This document shows positions 37,295-44,803 of a stretch of DNA of 64,000 nt, piece by piece. Made by a program: the position numbers and the translations under genes. The number at the start of each line of letters is the position of its first letter. Positions within the stretch are counted from its first letter, which is position 1. The notes beneath the pieces were generated by a model. That model saw only the letters and a list, made by a program, of their open reading frames with translations, was not told the DNA's origin and did no database searches. Location: assembly GCA_964469265.1 (NCBI GenBank), contig CAYXYF010000001.1, positions 124,001 through 188,000 of the forward strand. The letters run 5' to 3'. This DNA comes from JAEYZS01 sp964469265 (GTDB lineage: Bacteria; Bdellovibrionota; Bdellovibrionia; Bdellovibrionales; JAEYZS01).

Positions 37295-38122
37295 TTATAG
37301 TTTTTTAGTGAAAGTCTTTACTTTATATTTTGACTTTAATTTCTCGAAGAATTCGTCGAATAAAACTTTCTTTTTAGATTCTTTTACTGCTGCATTGAGC
37401 TTCACTTTATCAGCGTCTTTATATGGCTTTTTGCCAGTGAGCTTAATAATGTGGAAGCCAAACTTCGTTTCTACAAGAGGAGATATTGCATTATTAGAAA
37501 GTTTAACAGCGGCATTGTAATACTCAGGCAACAACGTTGTGTCGGTGTGCCATCCGATGTCTCCACCGTTTTTCTTAGAAATAACATCATCGCTATATAA
37601 TTTCACGAGTTGCTCAAAGGGACGCTTGCTCTTTTTAACTTCTGCATAGATTTCATTAGCTCTCTTTTTTGCAGCTTCAACTTCCGAAGGACGCGCGCGC
37701 TCTTTTAATTCAATAAGGATATGGCTTGTTCTGATTTCTGGATGTTTATTGTAGTAGTTTCTCATTTCACGCTCAGAGACCTTAATAGCGTCAACTTTTT
37801 TACCGATTTCTTTTTCAATGAGATCGACATAAAGAACTTGGCGGATTCTTTCCTGCACGACAGGATCGTTTCTTAGGTTTCTTTTCTCCGCTTCCATGAC
37901 TCCAACTTCGTAACGAACTAAGTCTTCAAGAAAAAGATCTTTTGCTGGGGGGTTGAATGCATTTTTGACGACTTCTTTGTATTTTTCATTGAATTCTTTT
38001 TTGGTGATGTTTTTCCCGCCAACAACTGCAACAACATCGTTTTCTTGTGCAAAAGATGTGAGGGTAAAAAACAATACTAAAGCAATTCCAAGTACTCTTG
38101 CTAATCTGTTGAAAATAGACAT
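37295..38122 (-). CDS. Exported parvulin-type peptidyl-prolyl isomerase
   Basis: About 275 residues. The frame opens at a TTG at 38134, but the ATG at 38122 has GGGAGGA directly ahead and starts a typical signal peptide (MSIFNRLARVLGIALVLFF, cleaved near SFA). A helical N-domain is followed by a parvulin domain (about 131-230: RTSHILIEL ... GFHIIKLTGKKP). First of three foldase genes in a row on this strand. Confidence 0.87.
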   Translation of the reverse strand: MSIFNRLARVLGIALVLFFTLTSFAQENDVVAVVGGKNITKKEFNEKYKEVVKNAFNPPAKDLFLEDLVRYEVGVMEAEKRNLRNDPVVQERIRQVLYVDLIEKEIGKKVDAIKVSEREMRNYYNKHPEIRTSHILIELKERARPSEVEAAKKRANEIYAEVKKSKRPFEQLVKLYSDDVISKKNGGDIGWHTDTTLLPEYYNAAVKLSNNAISPLVETKFGFHIIKLTGKKPYKDADKVKLNAAVKESKKKVLFDEFFEKLKSKYKVKTFTKKL

Positions 38123-38174
38123 AAATCCTCCCAAAAAAGTATCTTAAAAAGTATCTACTAACTATGGGGTCAGT

Positions 38175-38834
38175 TCAAGAAGTTCGGTGCAATTCTTGGG
38201 CGGCTAGTTGACCTGCGGCATTAATGGCATTCTTCAGTTGATCGGCAAGCTCTGGACTGCGTGGGTCGTCATCTCGAGAGATAGGAGACAGAGGTTTTCC
38301 CCAGACAAGATGCACCTTTGCAAAAGGCCGTGGCATGAATGTTTTATTCCAGCTCTTCTCAAAAGAAATTTTAGAAGTTGTGGCAACTCCTCCAGGATAA
38401 ATTTTTGCATTCAGAAGTTTTGACAGCTCAAATACTCCTGGTTTGGGTTCGTAGATAGGCCCTCTTGGTCCGTCGACAGGAACAACAGGAATATATCCAG
38501 ACTTCGCCAGTCGAATTAATCCTTTTAAACCCTGAATTGCTTTTTTAGAAGATGAACCTTTTGAGGTTTTTGCCCCAAGCCAAGTTAAAACTCTCGCCAT
38601 TAATTGGCCATCGTTACTTATCGAAGTCATTGTAGCAAACTGGTAATGATCGGCATAAGAGATCATGGCAAGCTCGTGGCCATGCCAGAATGCAAATACA
38701 ATGGGAACATTGTTTTTAATGTCCCCCTGAAGCTCTTCGTTGGAGTGAAGTGATTTGCGCCAAGTTAAAGACCAAATCCGATATACAACAAATACAAGCG
38801 CTGCAACCACAAAAGATTTGGCCTTTTTAAACAT
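38175..38834 (-). CDS. DUF374-type lysophospholipid acyltransferase family protein
   Basis: A 219-residue membrane-associated protein with an N-terminal hydrophobic helix (about 8-26). FAFWHGHELAM, the SNDGQLMARVLTWLGAKTSKGSSSKKA block and VPVDGPRGPIYEPKPGV are the hallmarks of DUF374, related to lipid A and glycerolipid acyltransferases. Probably an acyl transfer to an envelope lipid; substrate unknown. It lies 8 bp after etfA and so ends the etfBA transcription unit. Confidence 0.88.
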   Translation of the reverse strand: MFKKAKSFVVAALVFVVYRIWSLTWRKSLHSNEELQGDIKNNVPIVFAFWHGHELAMISYADHYQFATMTSISNDGQLMARVLTWLGAKTSKGSSSKKAIQGLKGLIRLAKSGYIPVVPVDGPRGPIYEPKPGVFELSKLLNAKIYPGGVATTSKISFEKSWNKTFMPRPFAKVHLVWGKPLSPISRDDDPRSPELADQLKNAINAAGQLAAQELHRTS

Positions 38835-38842
38835 AGTCTACC

Positions 38843-39805
38843 TTAGTGTTGGAGAAGCTTTGAAAATTCCTCTTTCAGTTTTGGAAGAATCTCAAATGCA
38901 TCACCCACTAAACCGTAGGTTGCTTTTTTAAAGATAGGTGCTTCAGGGTCTTTGTTAATAGCGACGATGACCTTGCTTGAGCCCATACCCGCCATATGTT
39001 GAATTGCTCCTGAAATTCCAGCAGCAATGTATAAGTTAGGCGCAACAGTTTTTCCTGTTTGGCCGACCTGCATAGCATGTGGAACCCAACCAGCATCAAC
39101 GACGGCTCTAGATGCTCCAACTGTTGCTCCAATCACCTCTGCAACGTCTTCAAGAAGCTTAAAGTGTTCAGGGCCCTTCATTCCACGGCCACCCGAAACA
39201 ATGATAGAAGCTTCTGTTAAGTCAGGCTTTGCTGAAGAACTCTTAACGACTTCTTTTGTTTTGACCTTTGTTTCAGAGGGGTTAAACGCTTCTTCAAGCA
39301 CTTCGCAATTTGAAGTGCTTTCACTCGGCTGAGGGAGTTGATTTGGTCTCATCAATACGATTTTGATTTTGGACTCAGATGTAAACTCTGCGGTGGCTAC
39401 AACTTTACCCGAATAAAGAGGTCTTGTTGCGCTAACATTGGTCCCATCAATTTTAATTCCGATGCAATCGCCAACAATTCCTGAGTCATATTTTGCGGCA
39501 ACTCGTGGAAGCAAATCTTTTGCGGTCATAGATCCAGAGGCTAAAATCACATCGGGGGAAAATTTCTCAATAGCTTTTTGAAAGCACGAAAAGTAGTGAG
39601 TGGAGTTGTAATCTTTTAAATCTGCGCTTGAAAAAGCAAAAGCCTTTTGAACGGAGTAGTTTTTTAAAGCTTCAGCCACCGTCCCAGAATTTTCACCAAT
39701 AAGAATAGCTGCAACGTCGTGCCCTTGGGTCGCGCTCAACAATTCAAGAGAGCTTTTTTTGATCTTGTTGTTTGCAAATTCAATAAATACTAAAACTTTT
39801 GCCAT
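38843..39805 (-). CDS. etfA: Electron transfer flavoprotein alpha subunit
   Basis: FAD-binding half of ETF, which passes electrons from acyl-CoA dehydrogenases to the quinone pool via ETF-quinone oxidoreductase. The 320-residue protein has the C-terminal FAD-binding signature VSGGRGMKGPEHFKLLEDVAEVIGATVGASRAVVDAGWVPH and LYIAAGISGAIQHMAGM. It is 1 bp after etfB. Confidence 0.97.
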   Translation of the reverse strand: MAKVLVFIEFANNKIKKSSLELLSATQGHDVAAILIGENSGTVAEALKNYSVQKAFAFSSADLKDYNSTHYFSCFQKAIEKFSPDVILASGSMTAKDLLPRVAAKYDSGIVGDCIGIKIDGTNVSATRPLYSGKVVATAEFTSESKIKIVLMRPNQLPQPSESTSNCEVLEEAFNPSETKVKTKEVVKSSSAKPDLTEASIIVSGGRGMKGPEHFKLLEDVAEVIGATVGASRAVVDAGWVPHAMQVGQTGKTVAPNLYIAAGISGAIQHMAGMGSSKVIVAINKDPEAPIFKKATYGLVGDAFEILPKLKEEFSKLLQH

Positions 39806-39806
39806 T

Positions 39807-40577
39807 TTAAATCACCTTTGCTTCTTCTCTTAACAGTTGAACTAGTTTTTTTGCTTGTTCTTGTGGCTCGCCACCAATCATCTGAACTTCAGGTCGTTCA
39901 GGCGGTAAGGCAAAGTTTGAATACTTTACTTTAACAGCGGCAGGGTCCACTGAAACATCAGCTAAACTCAATTCCTTAATGGTCTTCTTCTTTGCTTTCA
40001 TAATGCCAGGAAGAGAGGCATATCTTGGAGTGTTAAGCCCTTTATTAGCTGTAATCATCGCGGGAAATTGTACTTCAATGATTTCTTTTGCTCCGCCCTC
40101 GATCTCTCTTTCAAGAAGCGCGCCGCCTTCTGTGTAATCGGCTTTGGAGACAGAAGTGATATGCGGAATATCTAAAAAAGCGGCAACCATTTGTCCCACT
40201 GAAAAGTTGTTGTCATCAATAGCAGCTTTGCCAGAAAAAAGAAGGTTTACTTCGCCAACTGTTTTTGCAGCATTTGAAAGTGCCTTTGCAACATTGTAGT
40301 TATCTAAAGTTTCTGGAGCATCAACTACGATGGCCTCGTCTGCCCCCATTGCTAATGCCGTTCTTAAAGCATCCACAGCTCGCCCTTTTGGTCCAACTGT
40401 TATCACATGAACTTTTGTCTCTGGTTTTGCCGCTTTAAGTTTTAAGGCTTCTTCCACGGCAAATTCGTCGTAAGGATTCATGATCCACTTAATGCCAGCG
40501 GTGTCTATTCCATCACCACTTAGCTTTATTTTAGTTTCCGTATCTGGAACCTGCTTGATACAAACTAGAATGTTCAT
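39807..40577 (-). CDS. etfB: Electron transfer flavoprotein beta subunit
   Basis: Partner of EtfA. The 256-residue protein begins NILVCIKQVPDTETKIKL and carries the family segment VEEALKLKA and the EREIEGGAKEIIEVQFPAMITANKGLNTPRYASLPGIMKAKKK signature. It is the promoter-proximal gene, and the 324-bp region upstream holds two DnaA boxes. Confidence 0.97.
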   Translation of the reverse strand: MNILVCIKQVPDTETKIKLSGDGIDTAGIKWIMNPYDEFAVEEALKLKAAKPETKVHVITVGPKGRAVDALRTALAMGADEAIVVDAPETLDNYNVAKALSNAAKTVGEVNLLFSGKAAIDDNNFSVGQMVAAFLDIPHITSVSKADYTEGGALLEREIEGGAKEIIEVQFPAMITANKGLNTPRYASLPGIMKAKKKTIKELSLADVSVDPAAVKVKYSNFALPPERPEVQMIGGEPQEQAKKLVQLLREEAKVI

Positions 40578-40901
40578 TGGCTTTCCCTTTCAATAATGAC
40601 CGAAAATTTGAGGCTTAGACTATGTCAAAACAAATCTGGGGTCAAAAAACAAAACTATCCACATGACTCACATACTTATCCACATATCTAGGTGTCAACT
40701 CTGCACCACCCCACTAGATGTAGTATTTAAAAGGGCTAGTTTTTAAGGAATGCTGCGTGTTAAATCCTTTTTTAACCCCCTTTCTCTTTTGGGTGGTCTA
40801 AACTAGAGGAAGATTTACAGCTCTGTGTACATCCAAAGTCATTTTTCACCATAAGCTAAACATCTCATCGCTCTAAACCGAAAAAGTGCAATGAGGTTAT
40901 T
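40578..40901. promoter_or_regulatory. Intergenic region with a pair of DnaA boxes
   Basis: This 324-bp divergent spacer separates etfB from a small unknown gene. It contains CTATCCACA at 40655-40663 and a perfect TTATCCACA at 40676-40684, same orientation and 21 bp (two helical turns) apart. No RNA gene or longer reading frame was seen; an 18-codon frame near 40750 has no support. Both flanking promoters should lie here. Confidence 0.7.
40655..40684 (+). promoter_or_regulatory. Two in-phase DnaA boxes
   Basis: CTATCCACA (one mismatch) and TTATCCACA (exact match to the consensus), with starts 21 bp apart on the plus strand. About 20 kb from oriC, they could regulate the flanking genes or titrate DnaA. 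Function inferred. Confidence 0.7.
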
Positions 40902-41189
40902 ATGAAAAAATTCGGACAGATCATGAATGAGTTGGGGTTTAACCCAAATGCTTCTCCAAGCAGCAAGGCTGCTTTTGTAAAGTATTTGGCAAAGCAAGCC
41001 TACAATGTCGATTTAGAAGTCCCCGAAATTTATCACTCTGAAGAACAATCAGGAGATGTCACTTTAGATTCTTTCTTAGGAAAGAGCCATTCAAATTCAA
41101 ATGTAAAAAACTTGTTTGATCGCACAAAAAAATCAAACGCACCAGAGCAGCTGGAATTTTCATTTGAGGAATTAAAGAAGGCCGATTAG
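40902..41189 (+). CDS. Small hypothetical protein
   Basis: A 95-residue protein with a good ribosome-binding site (GAGG, 6 bases before ATG). The N-terminal 30 residues (FGQIMNELGFNPNAS then KAAFVKYLAKQ) look helical and basic; the middle and C-terminus are acidic and probably disordered, ending in a short LEFSFEELKKAD helix. No family recognised. Its promoter region contains the DnaA box pair. It converges on the hydrolase gene with a 4-bp stop overlap. Confidence 0.7.
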   Translation: MKKFGQIMNELGFNPNASPSSKAAFVKYLAKQAYNVDLEVPEIYHSEEQSGDVTLDSFLGKSHSNSNVKNLFDRTKKSNAPEQLEFSFEELKKAD

Positions 41190-42061
41190 TAATCGTTTTC
41201 TTTTAAAAACTTTTCCGTTTTTAAATTTACAAAATCAGGCATGTCGAGTTGCGTGCAGTGTGTTCCGTGCGGAACAACAATATACTCACTACCCTTAATT
41301 TTTTTATGTAAAACTTCCTGAAATTCAATCGGTGTCACAGAATCTTTTTGTCCACCAATAATAAGCGTTGGGCAAGTCACTCGGTCAAGAACACCAGTTC
41401 CATCGTATTTCATCATTTGCTCGAAGAGTGTTAAAAAAACATCGGTTTCAATGGCAGCAACACCCTTAGCGTAAATTTCGATATCTTGGAAACCTATAAG
41501 ATTAAGATTAAACCCTCCGCCAAGAGCTGAGAGCCTCATAGCAAGTGGATTGGTAACAGTCTTCTTCCATAAGTAAGAAAAAGTCTCAGGTAGAACATCA
41601 TAGCCTTGCTTTGCGAATGAGAAAACACCGTTTACAACATCTGTTCCAAACATTCCATTTAATGGATTTGATGCAAAGCCATTTATAAAAACAAGATTTT
41701 CAAAAATAGAGGGATTCATATCATAGGCGCGCACCAAAATCTGACAGCCAAAAGAGTGGCCCCAAAAGCTTGCTTTCTCGTAGCCAAGATGGTTCAGAAG
41801 AAGCGGTACATCCCTTGCGATGGCATCAAGAGATAGGTTTTCTCTGTTTTTGGGAATTTCTGAGTTGTGGTGCCCACGCAAATCAAAAACAATTGTTTGG
41901 TAGTTTTCAGAAAAATATTTGAGTTGATGATGCCAATGATTAATGAGGCAAGCTATACCGTAGGTTAAAACAAGAGGCTTGCCCTTTCCGCGCACCTCAT
42001 AATAAATCGGAGTGCCATCAAAACTCTCAAAGTAACCTGTTTTTTTCTCAAACTGCTTCAT
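41186..42061 (-). CDS. Alpha/beta hydrolase
   Basis: A 291-residue alpha/beta-fold hydrolase. The nucleophile elbow WGHSFGCQ, the acid in GGQKDSVTP and the His in PHGTHCTQLDMP form a complete catalytic triad; the oxyanion region is LTYGIAC. It has no signal peptide. It overlaps the FHA gene upstream by 14 bp, so the two are co-translated. Substrate unknown; esterase or lactonase-like activity is possible. Confidence 0.87.
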   Translation of the reverse strand: MKQFEKKTGYFESFDGTPIYYEVRGKGKPLVLTYGIACLINHWHHQLKYFSENYQTIVFDLRGHHNSEIPKNRENLSLDAIARDVPLLLNHLGYEKASFWGHSFGCQILVRAYDMNPSIFENLVFINGFASNPLNGMFGTDVVNGVFSFAKQGYDVLPETFSYLWKKTVTNPLAMRLSALGGGFNLNLIGFQDIEIYAKGVAAIETDVFLTLFEQMMKYDGTGVLDRVTCPTLIIGGQKDSVTPIEFQEVLHKKIKGSEYIVVPHGTHCTQLDMPDFVNLKTEKFLKENDY

Positions 42062-42740
42062 CTAAATATCCGATTTCAAGTATGGTGTTGCCGATAGTCA
42101 GATCGACATTGCCGTGAAGAACTTCTTTTGTTTTCTTAGCACCATTAATAGTAAAGACATTGTCTCCGATAGATTCAATTACGATATTGTTATCCTTTTG
42201 TACAATGGATAAACAAAGTCCATCAAGCTCTTGATCAAGTATACACAAATCTGTTGATTGTGGGCCGATTGATCTTGGACCATAACCTAAAATCCACTCT
42301 CTGCCTTCGTGAGCACCTGATTTGATGTGGACGTAGAGACATTTTTTAAAAGGGTATATTGAAACGGGAACTTGCGGGGCTTCAAATTTTTTCAAGTACT
42401 CAAATATAGATTCTCTCCATTCGCTTAAATTTGAAGAGGAAGTTTTTTTAACGTCAAATTCGCTAAGTATCTCAAAATTCGTAGAACCAATGGTGATAAC
42501 AACGCCTGGAACTAATTTGATCTTTTTAATCGCATTGCCATCAACAAAGCTGCCATTTGTGGAATTCATGTCGAGATAAAAGAGCGCACCGTCTTCTTCG
42601 ATAATTTTTGCGTGAATAGAAGATGCTTTTGTGTCTTTGAGGTTAATGTCCGCCCGCGAGCGCCCTAACGTGACAGAGCTTTGAAGCTTAAAAAGATCGT
42701 TACTTCGCGGACCAGAGGTAATCTTTAAATACAAATCCAT
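42048..42740 (-). CDS. FHA-domain protein, possibly with a second divergent FHA fold
   Basis: A 230-residue protein. The first 95 residues form a canonical forkhead-associated domain: VTLGRSRADINL, SSIHAKI and MNSTNGSFVDG carry the phosphothreonine-binding Arg, Ser, His and Asn. Residues about 145-228 repeat the pattern (YGPRSIGPQSTDLCI ... INGAKK ... LTIGNTILEI) without the SxxH motif, suggesting a degenerate second FHA. Probably a phosphopeptide adaptor for a Ser/Thr kinase pathway encoded elsewhere. Confidence 0.85.
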   Translation of the reverse strand: MDLYLKITSGPRSNDLFKLQSSVTLGRSRADINLKDTKASSIHAKIIEEDGALFYLDMNSTNGSFVDGNAIKKIKLVPGVVITIGSTNFEILSEFDVKKTSSSNLSEWRESIFEYLKKFEAPQVPVSIYPFKKCLYVHIKSGAHEGREWILGYGPRSIGPQSTDLCILDQELDGLCLSIVQKDNNIVIESIGDNVFTINGAKKTKEVLHGNVDLTIGNTILEIGYLDEAV

Positions 42741-42953
42741 TCCTCCATTATATAAAAAATATTAGAAATATCTATAGCTTAGGATCTTTGGTCGGGTCCA
42801 AATTCAGCCAGCCGTCCTTTGAACGGTCTTCACTGCTGAACAAAGAGTTTGCATCCTTACCCCTATCCATGGCATAAAAGTCGTCTTTGAAACCCTTGCT
42901 CCAACTTTGAGATTGGGGCCAAAGTCTACCGACTGGAAACCGAAAGGATTATA

Positions 42954-43385
42954 ATGAAAAAGCCTGTAACTATCCGCCCTTACGAATCAATCGTTATCAT
43001 GAAAGCTGATACGCCTGAAGAGAAGCAAAAAACTCTTTTCAAAAGAAACAAACAAATCATTGAATCACATAATGGCGAGTTTTCTCATATCGATACTTGG
43101 GGCAAGAGACGTTTAGGTAACCCAATCAAAAAAGAAAAAACGGGTATCTATTTTCACAGTACTTTTACAGCAAACACACAAACTGTGGCAGAGCTAGAGC
43201 GTACAATGAAAATTAATGATGACGTTTTAAGATACGTTCACATCAAATTAGATGAAGGCACAGATCTTACAAAGCACGTTCAAGAGTTCAAAGACTCACT
43301 CAGTGCCGCTCAAGCTCGAGAAAAAGAAAGAGAAAAGAACTTTGAGAAGGCTCGTGCGCAACGACAAATGAAGCCGTCTGTATAA
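42954..43385 (+). CDS. rpsF: 30S ribosomal protein S6
   Basis: Small-subunit protein that binds 16S rRNA together with S18. The 143-residue protein shows RPYESIVIMKADTPEEK, DTWGKRRLGNPIKKEKTGIYF and ends with a basic, Arg/Glu-rich extension longer than in E. coli-type S6 cores. AAAGGA precedes the ATG. The spacer upstream (213 bp) holds the promoter; a TTGCAT / CATAAA pair with an 18-base gap near 42850 is a weak candidate. rpsR, usually next, is absent. Confidence 0.95.
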   Translation: MKKPVTIRPYESIVIMKADTPEEKQKTLFKRNKQIIESHNGEFSHIDTWGKRRLGNPIKKEKTGIYFHSTFTANTQTVAELERTMKINDDVLRYVHIKLDEGTDLTKHVQEFKDSLSAAQAREKEREKNFEKARAQRQMKPSV

Positions 43386-43394
43386 TTCAAATAA

Positions 43395-44252
43395 ATGATT
43401 TCAACGCAAAGGTTATTTTCGGCGTTATTTCTTCAAGTTTCGTGTGTGCTGCTGACCTTGAGTACGGGAGTATTCGGAGCGGCACCCTTACTTCTGTTAA
43501 AGAGAACGTCGGATACTATTAATTTTATCTTCCTTCAGCTGTTAACGATAACAATTGCGCTTTATTTTAAAGTCCACATTCTGGCCCTAATGATATTTTG
43601 TCTTTCGGTTCTCATTCTTTCTTACGCTCTTTTAGAAGCAAAACCAATCCTCACAAAAACGGCCACATCTGTGGCCCTGGCCTCTGCCGTGTTTTTTGGG
43701 ACGCTATTTTTGTGGGTGCATTTTAATGAAGGCGCAGGCTTTGGAGAATGGCTCACCCTAAAAACTGAGTCCTATATCGCCCAGACCAAGTTAATTGTAG
43801 GGGAGATGAGCTTTGAAACGCAGACGTTGGTGAATCAAATCCCTTCAATTATCTTTATTTTCTTTGCTGTAAATGTTTGGGTTGCGATCTTTTTTGATTC
43901 TCGCGCTCAAAAACGCATGGGCTATGTTTCTGCAGACTCTGAGCTTAAAAATTTCCGCACCCCCGAGGCTTACATTTGGGTAGTAATAGCGTCATTGTTA
44001 TTTTCTTTTGTGCAGACGCCAATTCCAGGTTTACAGGAGGCCGCATTAAATATCCTGAATGTCTCGCTTTTGCTGTATTTTTTTCAAGGGCTTTCCGTGC
44101 TGTCATTTTTAATGGAAGTTTTAAACTTTGGTTCGTTGCTTAAAATCATCGTCTACTTTATATTCGTTGCTCAACTCTTGCTTCCGATATGTTTGGGTAT
44201 ATTGGATTTTTGGTTGAATTTTAGGAATAAAATCTCTAAAAAAGCACATTGA
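43395..44252 (+). CDS. DUF2232-like polytopic membrane protein
   Basis: A 285-residue protein with about eight hydrophobic helices and no soluble domain. Its place between rpsF and rplI is that of YybS/DUF2232 in many bacteria, and the helix pattern fits. It is 9 bp after rpsF. Function unknown; the family name rests mostly on synteny. Confidence 0.75.
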   Translation: MISTQRLFSALFLQVSCVLLTLSTGVFGAAPLLLLKRTSDTINFIFLQLLTITIALYFKVHILALMIFCLSVLILSYALLEAKPILTKTATSVALASAVFFGTLFLWVHFNEGAGFGEWLTLKTESYIAQTKLIVGEMSFETQTLVNQIPSIIFIFFAVNVWVAIFFDSRAQKRMGYVSADSELKNFRTPEAYIWVVIASLLFSFVQTPIPGLQEAALNILNVSLLLYFFQGLSVLSFLMEVLNFGSLLKIIVYFIFVAQLLLPICLGILDFWLNFRNKISKKAH

Positions 44253-44288
44253 GTAAATTTAAATAGGATACAAACAAGGAAGAGCTTC

Positions 44289-44732
44289 ATGAAAGTTATA
44301 TTAAAATCAGATGTAAAAAACGTAGGTAAAGTTGGCGAAATGGTTAACGTCGCAACAGGGTATGCAAGAAATTTTTTATTTCCTAACGATCTTGCAAGTG
44401 AAGCTACTGAAAAACGATTAAGAGAATTTGAACACATAAAGAGAATGGCTCAAGCAAAAAAGAAAAAAGCAATGTCTGATAAAAAAGACGTGCTTCAAAA
44501 GCTTTCGGGCAAAACCATTACGTTCAAAGCAAATGCATCAGATACAGATAAATTATTTGGTTCCATCACTGCAGGGGATATCGCACGGGAGCTAGAAAAA
44601 GAAGGCTTTAGTGTAGATCGCAGAGATGTGATTCTGGATGACGTGATCCGAATTCTTGGCCAACACAAAGCTTCAGTTAGCTTTGGTGAAGGACTTGAAA
44701 CAGAAATTCTTGTTTCGGTAGAACGAGCTTAA
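44289..44732 (+). CDS. rplI: 50S ribosomal protein L9
   Basis: The 147-residue protein has the L9 N-terminal signature MKVILKSDVKNVGKVGEMVNVATGYARNFLFP, the long connecting helix rich in Lys, and the C-terminal domain with LFGSITAGDIA. An AGGAAGAG sequence lies just upstream of the ATG. Confidence 0.97.
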   Translation: MKVILKSDVKNVGKVGEMVNVATGYARNFLFPNDLASEATEKRLREFEHIKRMAQAKKKKAMSDKKDVLQKLSGKTITFKANASDTDKLFGSITAGDIARELEKEGFSVDRRDVILDDVIRILGQHKASVSFGEGLETEILVSVERA

Positions 44733-44803
44733 GACACCGTAGTTACGACAAAAATATACGTAGTTAGTTTTTTGTTAAATTTGTATTTGGCAAGGGGGGT
44801 TTT

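Noticed and set aside
41261..41276. TGTTCCGTGCGGAACA, parS-like arms
   Set aside because: The central CACGTG core that ParB needs is replaced (CGTGCG), and the site lies within the hydrolase catalytic His codons. Not a credible parS.
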